From a virus: a stretch of DNA of 56,744 bases. Made by a program: the position numbers and the translations under genes. The DNA lies in IMG/VR virus record IMGVR_UViG_3300048016_000009, positions 1 to 56,744 of that record, one strand, 5' to 3'. Numbering within the stretch: position 1 is the stretch's first letter; every line of letters starts with the position of its first letter. Below, piece by piece: positions 32,577 through 39,260 of this stretch. The notes under the pieces were generated by a model. The model saw nothing but the letters and a program-made list of their open reading frames with translations, did no database searches and was not told where the DNA came from.

Positions 32577-32793
32577 AGACTACGAACAGTTGCCAGTGCG
32601 TGAGCTTTACAAAGTGAAGCCACGTAGCTACATCAAGCTGCCTTGGCTTACCGATGATGACACACACAAGATCATCTTCTTTGATCACGTTGACGGTATG
32701 TATAGCTACTGCCTCACATTGACGAACGAAGTAGTACATCTTAGTGCATCAACACAGGTAACACCACTCGTGAAGAAAGCAAAGCCCGACTAA
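32554..32793 (+). CDS. Hypothetical protein, 79 aa
   Basis: MISEIDIEDYEQLPVRELYK.. continues with strands and ends KKAKPD. Start at ATG 32554 inside the end of the previous gene. Unknown. Its stop lies within the terminator at 32782-32807. Confidence 0.72.
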   Translation: MISEIDIEDYEQLPVRELYKVKPRSYIKLPWLTDDDTHKIIFFDHVDGMYSYCLTLTNEVVHLSASTQVTPLVKKAKPD

Positions 32794-32807
32794 ATCGTAG
32801 GGTTTTT
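32782..32807 (+). terminator. Terminator ahead of P5
   Basis: AAGCCC (32782-32787) pairs with GGGTTT (32800-32805, one G-U) followed by TTC. It encloses the upstream stop codon, the same CCC..GGGTTTTTC design as at P2 and P3. Confidence 0.6.
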
Positions 32808-32819
32808 CACCTACATTAT

Positions 32820-32849
32820 TTGACAAGAACTTTCAAAAGCCTTTACACT
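32820..32849 (+). promoter_or_regulatory. Promoter P5
   Basis: TTGACA (32820-32825), 18-base spacer, TACACT (32844-32849), then a GGCG/CGCC hairpin (32864-32875) near the predicted 5' end and a ribosome site AAGGAAAC before ATG 32897. Confidence 0.72.
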
Positions 32850-32896
32850 GAAGGCCCAACAACGGCGACATCGCCACAATCCACAAGGAAACAATC

Positions 32897-33733
32897 ATGG
32901 CCCACGTAATCTTCTCCCGTAATGCAGACAACTCCATCCTGACACCAGCACAGATTCAACATCGTGCTCCTGCTGCATTCAGCACCACCAAGTCAGACCG
33001 TTTGACTGATCGTTACGTATCCCTCAACACCAGCGATGTGCTGCCCATCATGGCAGACTATGGCTACCAACCAACACAGGCTGCACAAAAGCGTAGCCGC
33101 ACTGCCAACTCACAACATTCTGCTCACATGATTGCCTTCAGTCGTACCGATGACATCATCGAAGCTGGTGACATTCGCCCTGAAATCATCTTGTACAACT
33201 CTCACGATGGTAGTGGTTCTGTGAAGCTGTATGCTGGTGCATTCCGTTTCATCTGCTCCAATGGCATCGTTGCAGGTGATGGTTTTCAGTCTCGCATCTA
33301 CCACAGCAAAGCGTTGACAGGCTTTGAAGAGATGTTGCGTAACACAGTGGCTACATTGCCTGAGTTGATGGGACGCATTGACAAGATGCGTAGCCTGACA
33401 CTGACTACTGGCGATGCATATGATATGGCTATTGCTGGTGTTGCTACCCGTTGGGCTGACTACACAGGTCAACCGAAGGGTGCTTATGCTGTGGCACAGA
33501 CAGTGAAGGATGTGATGAATGTTCGCCGCATTGGTGACGAAGGCTACGATGCATGGACTGTGTTCAACCGCATTCAGGAAGGTGTAGTTCGTGGTAATGC
33601 AATGATTCGTTCGATCACTGACAAGCACCCTGAAGGTGTGATGCGTAAGGCTCGACCAGTCAACTCCATCAAGGAAGCTGTGCGTATCAACACAGAGTTG
33701 TGGAATATTGCTGACGAGTTTGCTACTGCGTAA
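32897..33733 (+). CDS. DUF932-type protein, 278 aa
   Basis: A 278-residue member of the DUF932 family found on phages and plasmids. Marks include AHMIAFSRTDDI, EIILYNSHDGSGSVKLYAGAFRFICSNG (split here as IILYNSHDGSGSV and YAGAFRFICSNG) and a helical C-terminal half. The family's biochemical role is unknown; some relatives sit near conjugation or anti-defence genes. It has its own promoter and is followed by a weak terminator and a tRNA. Confidence 0.88.
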   Translation: MAHVIFSRNADNSILTPAQIQHRAPAAFSTTKSDRLTDRYVSLNTSDVLPIMADYGYQPTQAAQKRSRTANSQHSAHMIAFSRTDDIIEAGDIRPEIILYNSHDGSGSVKLYAGAFRFICSNGIVAGDGFQSRIYHSKALTGFEEMLRNTVATLPELMGRIDKMRSLTLTTGDAYDMAIAGVATRWADYTGQPKGAYAVAQTVKDVMNVRRIGDEGYDAWTVFNRIQEGVVRGNAMIRSITDKHPEGVMRKARPVNSIKEAVRINTELWNIADEFATA

Positions 33734-33747
33734 TTGTTGATGGCCTT

Positions 33748-33765
33748 AACCGCTATGGGGTTTTT
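33748..33765 (+). terminator. Weak terminator after the DUF932 gene
   Basis: AACC (33748-33751) and GGTT (33759-33762) with a 7-base loop, followed by TTTC. Short stem, low confidence; it resembles the GGGTTTTTC ends of the early terminators. Confidence 0.4.
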
Positions 33766-33807
33766 CTTGTTAGACAATCGGTGACAGCATGGAGAGACAT
33801 GCAATCT

Positions 33808-33882
33808 GTTACGTTAGCTCAGCGGTAGAGCAGGCAGCTCATAATTGCTCGGTCATCGGTTCGATCCCGGTACGTAACACCA
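33808..33882 (+). tRNA. tRNA, anticodon CAT (Ile2 or elongator Met)
   Basis: A full cloverleaf: 7-bp perfect acceptor (GTTACGT/ACGTAAC), D-stem GCTC/GAGC, anticodon stem GGCAG/TTGCT with loop CTCATAA, T-stem ATCGG/CCGGT with loop TTCGATC, discriminator A and encoded CCA. The G1-C72 pair excludes initiator tRNA. The anticodon stem (GGC..) and variable loop look more like bacterial tRNA-Ile2, which reads AUA after lysidine modification, than elongator Met. A GCATG/CATGC hairpin lies just upstream. Confidence 0.93.
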
Positions 33883-33929
33883 TCTTCAACATCTAACATG
33901 GATCATGTTAGACAGCACAGGAAATGTTA

Positions 33930-34754
33930 ATGAATCAAAACAACGCTATCGGTATGTTCATGGGTCTATTCATTGGTGATGCACTCGGTGCGCCATTGGA
34001 ATTTACTGAGCCTAACACTGGCAACCCACTCAAGGACATGGTTGGTGGCGGTGTTCATGAGACAAGCCCCGGTGAATGGACAGACGATGGTGCTATGTCA
34101 ATGGCTATCGCTGATGCCTACCTCACATACAAACGCTTTGCCCCCGGCATCATTGCACAGAACCTCAAGCAGTGGCGTAACCGTGGTACGTTTGGTACTC
34201 GTGACTATTGCTTTGACATCGGCACTACCACAGCCGAGGCGCTGTCTGCATCATCTAACAAGCGTCCTTATGGTGGCTCTTGTGCATTGATGACAGACGG
34301 TAATGGTGGCATCATGCGAATGGCTCCACACATCCTGTTCAACCACAACAACAAGACGATGGCAATTGCTGAGTCTGTTGCTGGTGGACTCATCACTCAC
34401 GGTACTGGTAAGTGTGTTGCCTACAGTGCTGCACTGGCTGAAGAGTTGTTCGATGGTGCTCGACATGGCAACCAAACCCTATTCGACAAAGGCATCAAGG
34501 AAGAGAGTGGCACTGTGATGGGGTGCTATGCATCGGCATGGCAGTCTGTATGTGCAACAGAGTCCTTCGAAGACGCTGTTGTCCATGCCATCAACAAAGG
34601 TGGTGACGCTGATACAGTTGGTGCTGTGACAGGTATGATTGCTGGTCGTTTGTATGGCTACGACAGCATTCCTCAGCGCTGGATTGATGCACTGGTTGAC
34701 CACGACAAGTTGTTGGCGACAGCAACTATGCTTTACAACATGGGGAACACATGA
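33930..34754 (+). CDS. ADP-ribosylglycohydrolase
   Basis: A 274-residue DraG-type hydrolase. Visible motifs: GDALGAPLEF, EWTDDGAMSM with the two acidic metal ligands, DGNGGIMRM, and the C-terminal GGDADTVGAVTG with the second Asp pair. The family binds two divalent metal ions and removes ADP-ribose from proteins or related ligands. It could undo host ADP-ribosylation used in defence, or process NAD-derived compounds. Start at 33930 chosen over 33924 because AGGAAA is correctly spaced. A phage copy is unusual but not unique. Confidence 0.92.
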   Translation: MNQNNAIGMFMGLFIGDALGAPLEFTEPNTGNPLKDMVGGGVHETSPGEWTDDGAMSMAIADAYLTYKRFAPGIIAQNLKQWRNRGTFGTRDYCFDIGTTTAEALSASSNKRPYGGSCALMTDGNGGIMRMAPHILFNHNNKTMAIAESVAGGLITHGTGKCVAYSAALAEELFDGARHGNQTLFDKGIKEESGTVMGCYASAWQSVCATESFEDAVVHAINKGGDADTVGAVTGMIAGRLYGYDSIPQRWIDALVDHDKLLATATMLYNMGNT

Positions 34755-34767
34755 CAGGAGTCACATC

Positions 34768-34971
34768 GTGACAATTAGACTAACAACAGACGGCACAGCC
34801 GTTGTCGATACCGAATACTACTGGCAACCCATTGCAACATGTCCAAGGTCTGCGAAGGTGCAGCTACTGAGTGTGCATGGTGTTGCTGTGTACGGTGAAT
34901 GGCATGGTAAAGATAAACAATGGACACATTGGGCACCGTTGCCTAAGAAACCTAAGGAGGAAACTAAATGA
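34768..34971 (+). CDS. DUF551-like protein, 67 aa
   Basis: A GTG start with AGGAG seven bases upstream. YYWQPIATCPRSAKVQLL and the C-terminal WTHWAPLPKKP match the DUF551 phage pattern (WxPI..P..L..THWxPLP). Function unknown. Overlaps the next gene by 4 bases. Confidence 0.75.
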   Translation: MTIRLTTDGTAVVDTEYYWQPIATCPRSAKVQLLSVHGVAVYGEWHGKDKQWTHWAPLPKKPKEETK

Positions 34972-35201
34972 GAGACACGATAGACATGGCCCGTGAGGCT
35001 GGCTACGGCGAACACTTGTCGATGCTTCATGCGGTTGCGCTAAACCGCTTTGCTGAACTTGTTCGTGCTGATGAACGTGAGGCGTGTGCAAAGGTGTGTG
35101 AAGAAGTGCTAGAGCAATACAGAGGAACCAATATGGGGAAACACGCAGAACTTGTCGGTGACGCCTGCGCCAACGCCATCCGAGCAAGGGGGAACACATG
35201 A
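34968..35201 (+). CDS. Conserved phage protein, 77 aa
   Basis: MRDTIDMAREAGYGEHLS.. with LVRADEREACAKVCEE and AIRARGN is a recurrent small accessory protein in phages of beta- and gammaproteobacteria. Helical; function unknown. GC-richer than the early genes. Confidence 0.8.
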   Translation: MRDTIDMAREAGYGEHLSMLHAVALNRFAELVRADEREACAKVCEEVLEQYRGTNMGKHAELVGDACANAIRARGNT

Positions 35202-35905
35202 AAGACGAAGCATTGAAGCTGGCGCTGAAGGCGTTGGAGCTGTCCTCAGTTACCGTGGACAGCTTTGGCGTTCAAAGAAAAACTCAAGAAGCCATTACCG
35301 CCATCAAGCAAGCCCTTGCAGCACCTGTGCAGGAGCCTGTGGCGTGGCGATACGACCTTGCAAAGTACCGTGAAAACGACCTGCGTGGACGTCAGTGGGC
35401 GCACAGCGTTTTTTCACCAACAAAACCGTACATAGACGAGATGGTACGAAACGTGACGCCCCTTTACACCACCCCACCCGCACAGCCAGCACCTGTGCAG
35501 TCTTGTTTTTGCCCAAACTGCGAGGCGATGGGCAAAGAACTGGCGGCACTCAAAGCACAGCCACATGCGACCGACTTAACCCACGATCGGTGGGACGAAT
35601 GGCAGGACAAGTACGGGCTGATTCTTGAGCGCGATGCGCTAGACGACCTTTGCACCATGCTCGCAGCACAGCCAGCACCTGTGCAGGAGCCTGTGGCAAT
35701 TGCCTTAAACACCGGAACAAAGCAAGGTGTTAAGTGGCTCAAAAATGTTGAACACGGTGAGAGCCTTTACACCACCCCACCCGCAGCACAGCAGCAATGG
35801 ACGGGGCTGACGGAGGACGAAATAGAAGAATGCGCCAGCTATGGTTATAGGTATGACGTCGTTGCGGTCACTGAAGACAAACTCAAGGAGAAGAACACAC
35901 CATGA
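35198..35905 (+). CDS. Modular repeat protein with QEPVA units, 235 aa
   Basis: This accessory protein is built from repeated pieces: APVQEPVAW and APVQEPVAI, two LYTTPPA segments, CFCPNCEAMGKELAAL and a C-terminal WTGLTEDEIEECA unit. Such mosaic proteins are frequent in Burkholderiales phages and have no known function. DNA repeats of 23 bases underlie the protein repeats. Codon use is GC-rich compared with the early genes, consistent with recent exchange. Confidence 0.8.
   Translation: MKDEALKLALKALELSSVTVDSFGVQRKTQEAITAIKQALAAPVQEPVAWRYDLAKYRENDLRGRQWAHSVFSPTKPYIDEMVRNVTPLYTTPPAQPAPVQSCFCPNCEAMGKELAALKAQPHATDLTHDRWDEWQDKYGLILERDALDDLCTMLAAQPAPVQEPVAIALNTGTKQGVKWLKNVEHGESLYTTPPAAQQQWTGLTEDEIEECASYGYRYDVVAVTEDKLKEKNTP
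35321..35343 (+). repeat. Internal direct repeat, copy 1
   Basis: A 23-base sequence beginning GCACCTGTGCAGG is repeated exactly at 35675-35697; its first 12 bases also occur near 35489. It encodes the APVQEPVA unit and gives homology for module exchange. Confidence 0.85.
35675..35697 (+). repeat. Internal direct repeat, copy 2
   Basis: Exact second copy of the 23-base repeat at 35321-35343. A second repeated string (CTTTACACCACCCCACCCGC) occurs at about 35462 and 35764. Confidence 0.85.
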
Positions 35906-36135
35906 ATATTGTCATTTATTCCAAAAGCGGCTGCCCAAATTGTTTGACAGCCAAGCGGCTGCTGAACAGCAAGGGGATTGGGTACACCGAGGCTGATGTC
36001 GTCTTGTCGGAAAATGCAGTATCGCTTTTCACCAAGTACCCTGAAGCCCGTCAGCTTCCCCAAATCTTCATCAACGGTCAGCGTGTCGGTGGCTTGGCTG
36101 GACTGCAAGCAGCATTGAAGGAGTTGGGACTATGA
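35902..36135 (+). CDS. grx: Glutaredoxin
   Basis: A 77-residue glutaredoxin with the active site C11-P-N-C14 and the cis-proline/glutathione-binding stretch LPQIFINGQRVGG. It probably supplies electrons to the phage ribonucleotide reductase, whose large subunit keeps a C-terminal CxxC shuttle. It overlaps both the repeat protein and the integrase by 4 bases. Confidence 0.93.
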   Translation: MNIVIYSKSGCPNCLTAKRLLNSKGIGYTEADVVLSENAVSLFTKYPEARQLPQIFINGQRVGGLAGLQAALKELGL

Positions 36136-37220
36136 ACCTAGCCCGTTATATGCAGACAGTTGACCGTCACGGTGTTGTCAACTACAAGTATGCACCACCA
36201 CCCGATGCAGTTGAAGCAGGTGTTGTCAAGCGTAAGGCACTTGGCACTAGCCTTGTCGATGCCATCAACTATTGCAACGAACAGAACGATGTGCTTGATG
36301 AGTGGCGCAGGGAACATCGCTACCTCAAACATCTCACCACCAAGAGTACAGTATTGGACTTAGTCAAGAGCTATCGCAACTCAATCGACTACAACAAGTT
36401 GTCAGATAAGAGTAAGTATGACTACCTCTACTACCTCGATTGCTGGAAGGACGACAAAGCTTCACACACTACGTTGTTCAACACACGGTTGCAGGACATC
36501 ACAGCCCCTACAGCACAGCGTATCTACGAAGCCAATGCCGCACACAGTGTTAGCCTATCCAATCATGTGTTGGCTGTGTATCGATTGGTGTTCAGCTATG
36601 CCATACGCAATGGGTTCTGTACATTCAATCCGTTCAAGGCGGTGAAGCGACAGGCTGACAAGCCTCGCCGTGTGGTGTGGGAACGTGAACACATCAAAGC
36701 TTTCATGACTGTGGCGTTTAGCAACTACGAGACACGCAGCTTAGGACTCATTGTGTACACAGCCTATGTTGCGGCGCAGCGCTTAGGTGATATGCGTATG
36801 CTGACATGGGACAACTACAACCTTGAGACAGGGGTGTTGTCGTTAGAGCAGAGCAAGCGTAGGGCGAGGGTGTCTATACCGTTGTCGCAAGACTTGCAAG
36901 ACATGCTCAGGCAGCAGCACGATGGTGTTGGTTGGCAGAAGTGGATGATGCCGAAGTCAGACATGAAGCCGTACACCTTGCAGGGACTAGCGAAGGCTGG
37001 TAAACTTGTAATGGATGAGGCAGGCTTACCTGCTGAATTGCAATTGATGGACCTACGTAGGACAGCAGTGACAGAGATGGTTGGTGCAGGCGTAGCACTC
37101 ACTAACATCATGTCGTTGACAGGGCATGCAACACCGGGTTCATTGACACCGTATGTTCGCCACACACTGAAGAGTGCAACGGTGGCACAGGACATGCGTA
37201 ATTTATCACCAATGTTTTAA
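36132..37220 (+). CDS. int: Tyrosine recombinase / integrase
   Basis: A 362-residue integrase. An N-terminal arm and SAM-like core-binding domain (~55-170) precede the catalytic domain with Arg in AAQRLGDMRML, LMDLRRTAVTEM (box II Arg; the usual His two before it is Asp/Leu here), LTGHATPGS and the nucleophile Tyr in LTPYVRH. It should cut and join att sites. No repressor or excisionase is recognisable nearby, so lysogeny is uncertain; dimer resolution or pseudolysogeny are alternatives. It is embedded in the nucleotide-metabolism operon, between glutaredoxin and ThyX. Confidence 0.9.
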   Translation: MNLARYMQTVDRHGVVNYKYAPPPDAVEAGVVKRKALGTSLVDAINYCNEQNDVLDEWRREHRYLKHLTTKSTVLDLVKSYRNSIDYNKLSDKSKYDYLYYLDCWKDDKASHTTLFNTRLQDITAPTAQRIYEANAAHSVSLSNHVLAVYRLVFSYAIRNGFCTFNPFKAVKRQADKPRRVVWEREHIKAFMTVAFSNYETRSLGLIVYTAYVAAQRLGDMRMLTWDNYNLETGVLSLEQSKRRARVSIPLSQDLQDMLRQQHDGVGWQKWMMPKSDMKPYTLQGLAKAGKLVMDEAGLPAELQLMDLRRTAVTEMVGAGVALTNIMSLTGHATPGSLTPYVRHTLKSATVAQDMRNLSPMF

Positions 37221-37229
37221 GGAACTACA

Positions 37230-37868
37230 ATGACAGCAAGACTTATCTGGGCAACAGACGCTGACAAAATCATCGGCTATTGCGCTCGTGTTAGCAACCC
37301 CGACAACCAAGACAACCCCAACGTAGCAGGACTGCTTAATTATTGTGCAAAGAATCATCACTGGTCTGTGTTTGAAATGGCTAGTGCATGCATCGAAGTG
37401 TCCACCACCCGCGACATTGCACGACAGATCTTGCGACACAGAAGCTTCAGCTTCCAAGAATTTAGTCAACGCTATGCTGACGTTGCCAGCCTTGGTGATT
37501 GGGCAACTCGTGAGTGCCGATTGCAAGATACAAAGAATCGTCAGAACTCTTTAGAGACTGAGGACGAAACACTTAACCAGTGGTGGCAAGATGCACAACG
37601 AAAGGTTAAAGAAGAGGTTGAGGTGTTGTACTCCTTAGCCCTGCACAAAGGCATTGCCAAAGAACAAGCACGTGCTTTGTTGCCCGAAGGTCTGACACCG
37701 TCTAAGCTGTACGTCAACGGAACTATGCGTAGCTGGATTACATTCTTGCAAGCACGACTCGACCCGTCCACACAGAAGGAACATCGATTGGTGGCACAGG
37801 ATGTGTTGGCTGTGTTGCGTGGTGTTGCACCGATCACTGTTGGTGCTTTCTTTCCTGAACAGTCATGA
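37230..37868 (+). CDS. thyX: Flavin-dependent thymidylate synthase
   Basis: A 212-residue ThyX. The signature R69-H-R71-x7-S79 (RHRSFSFQEFS) is present, followed by RY. The enzyme makes dTMP from dUMP with FAD and methylene-tetrahydrofolate, feeding phage DNA synthesis. AAGGA precedes the start and the gene overlaps the next by 4 bases. Confidence 0.95.
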   Translation: MTARLIWATDADKIIGYCARVSNPDNQDNPNVAGLLNYCAKNHHWSVFEMASACIEVSTTRDIARQILRHRSFSFQEFSQRYADVASLGDWATRECRLQDTKNRQNSLETEDETLNQWWQDAQRKVKEEVEVLYSLALHKGIAKEQARALLPEGLTPSKLYVNGTMRSWITFLQARLDPSTQKEHRLVAQDVLAVLRGVAPITVGAFFPEQS

Positions 37869-38197
37869 TGTATGGGGGTAAGACAGGCTATCCCGCTGGC
37901 CTGTTGCAAGATGACCACACTAAGCTGAGTAAATGGTTTGCTTCCAAGCCAGATGCTCGTATGATTGTTAGACAAGTTTGTAAAGAAATACTGGAGAAAC
38001 AAATGACCACACTGCGATGCCCTGAATGCATGAGCGAACAAGTGACGCTTCAGCATTGGCAAACCTTTATGGCAAACACAATGGAGCACTACTGTCACAG
38101 TATGAAAACGCAAGATGATGACTCCCCATCACGCTGCCTTGATTGTGGATGGACAGGTTTGCACCGCGACTTAAACGGATATGGAGAACAACAATGA
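37865..38197 (+). CDS. Zinc-ribbon protein, 110 aa
   Basis: The first ~45 residues are soluble and include YPAGLLQDDHTKLSKWF. The rest has CPECMSEQ and CLDCGWTG, a four-cysteine zinc ribbon. An internal ATG at 38004 has GGAG at good spacing and would give a 64-residue stand-alone ribbon protein, so two products may be made. Possibly nucleic-acid binding. Confidence 0.75.
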   Translation: MMYGGKTGYPAGLLQDDHTKLSKWFASKPDARMIVRQVCKEILEKQMTTLRCPECMSEQVTLQHWQTFMANTMEHYCHSMKTQDDDSPSRCLDCGWTGLHRDLNGYGEQQ

Positions 38198-38448
38198 CCT
38201 GCACATGCCGTCCACTCAGCCCATTCCATTGGCAACAAAACCCACGACCATCCATCTTCCTTGATGACCCGTTCTTCAGAGCTAAGCAGTCTGCTAAGAC
38301 AGGCTCTCAACTGGCAAGCGAGGTGGTAGCACGTAAGCGTTCAGAGAACATTCATTACGGCACAATCTATGGCAGCGCACGTGAACGTGAAGACGCTGTC
38401 ATTCGTAGCAAACTCATGCATATTTACAGCAAGGTAGGTGTGAAATGA
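38194..38448 (+). CDS. Hypothetical basic protein, 84 aa
   Basis: MTCTCRPLSPFHWQQNPRP.. is proline-rich at the start; the remainder is helical and basic with REREDAVIRSK. Start 38194 has GGAG and overlaps the previous stop. Unknown function. Confidence 0.7.
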   Translation: MTCTCRPLSPFHWQQNPRPSIFLDDPFFRAKQSAKTGSQLASEVVARKRSENIHYGTIYGSAREREDAVIRSKLMHIYSKVGVK

Positions 38449-38915
38449 TAGTGTTCATTGGTAACTATCAAGACGACAACAGCCCTCGACAAGAGGATGT
38501 ATTCATTGACGAGTGGGATAGCTGGAATGCTGATCACACCATCGCCCTCATTGCTGCACCACTGCTTCAGCAACTGAAGCTGAACAAGCATGGCTCAGGT
38601 ATGGTGGATGATGAGGATGTACCTGAAGAGTTGCGTAGTACGTCAGCACCACCTGTTGAGGAATGGGACACTGATGCCAACCTTCACCTGCGTTGGGAGT
38701 GGGTGCTTGATGAAATGATTTGGGCTTTGACAGAGCATGCTCGTGGTGATGGTGACAGCAAGTTCTATGACCACAGTGAGGTTGATGAAACAGGCGACAT
38801 CATGGAGCAGGTTGCACAGATTAAGTGTGACTACGAAGGACTTGATGCCTACAACAAACGTAAGCAACGTGGTTTTGTGTTGTTCGGTAAATACTTTCAG
38901 AACTTGTGGGACTAA
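38445..38915 (+). CDS. Conserved acidic phage protein, 156 aa
   Basis: Contains DSWNADHTIALIAAPLLQQL, DDEDVPEELRST and RWEWVLDEMIWAL, a pattern shared by many T4- and T7-like aquatic phages. Very acidic. The function is unknown. Confidence 0.85.
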   Translation: MIVFIGNYQDDNSPRQEDVFIDEWDSWNADHTIALIAAPLLQQLKLNKHGSGMVDDEDVPEELRSTSAPPVEEWDTDANLHLRWEWVLDEMIWALTEHARGDGDSKFYDHSEVDETGDIMEQVAQIKCDYEGLDAYNKRKQRGFVLFGKYFQNLWD

Positions 38916-38916
38916 C

Positions 38917-39114
38917 ATGACTGAGCGAATAATTACAGACAGCAATGGGCGCAAGCATATTACAAATGAGCCTTTGCTTCACCAACCTTTAGCACAGCGC
39001 ACATGGATTGGACTGACTGATGATGAAAAGTTGCACATTGAAATCATGGGTGGTAAGTCAGATGTAATGTTGGCTGAAATGGTCGAAGCCAAATTACGGA
39101 GTAAAAACACATGA
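38917..39114 (+). CDS. Hypothetical protein, 65 aa
   Basis: MTERIITDSNGRKHITNEPL.. and a C-terminal TWIGLTDDEKLHIEIMGGKS, related to the WxGLTxxE unit at the end of the repeat protein at 35198-35905. It may be another exchangeable module. Function unknown. Confidence 0.72.
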   Translation: MTERIITDSNGRKHITNEPLLHQPLAQRTWIGLTDDEKLHIEIMGGKSDVMLAEMVEAKLRSKNT

Positions 39115-39260
39115 ACATTGAACAAGTCATCGTTGCCGCAACAGGCATCGGCTACCTCATCGTTGGTGTGCTGCAATGGACCAAGGGTGAGATGAGTAAT
39201 GGAATGATCTGGACAGGCTATGCGTTTGCTCAGATTGGTTTATGGCTCAACATCAAATAA
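39111..39260 (+). CDS. Two-span membrane microprotein, 49 aa
   Basis: A 50-codon frame with two hydrophobic helices (IVAATGIGYLIVGVLQW and MIWTGYAFAQIGLWL) separated by KGEMSNG. ATGA overlap with the previous stop; it runs into the start region of the primase-helicase gene. Small membrane proteins of this layout occur beside phage replication genes and could anchor the replisome. Confidence 0.65.
   Translation: MNIEQVIVAATGIGYLIVGVLQWTKGEMSNGMIWTGYAFAQIGLWLNIK

Noticed and set aside
33808-33882. Initiator tRNA-fMet
   Set aside because: It has a G1-C72 pair and no run of three G-C pairs in the anticodon stem.
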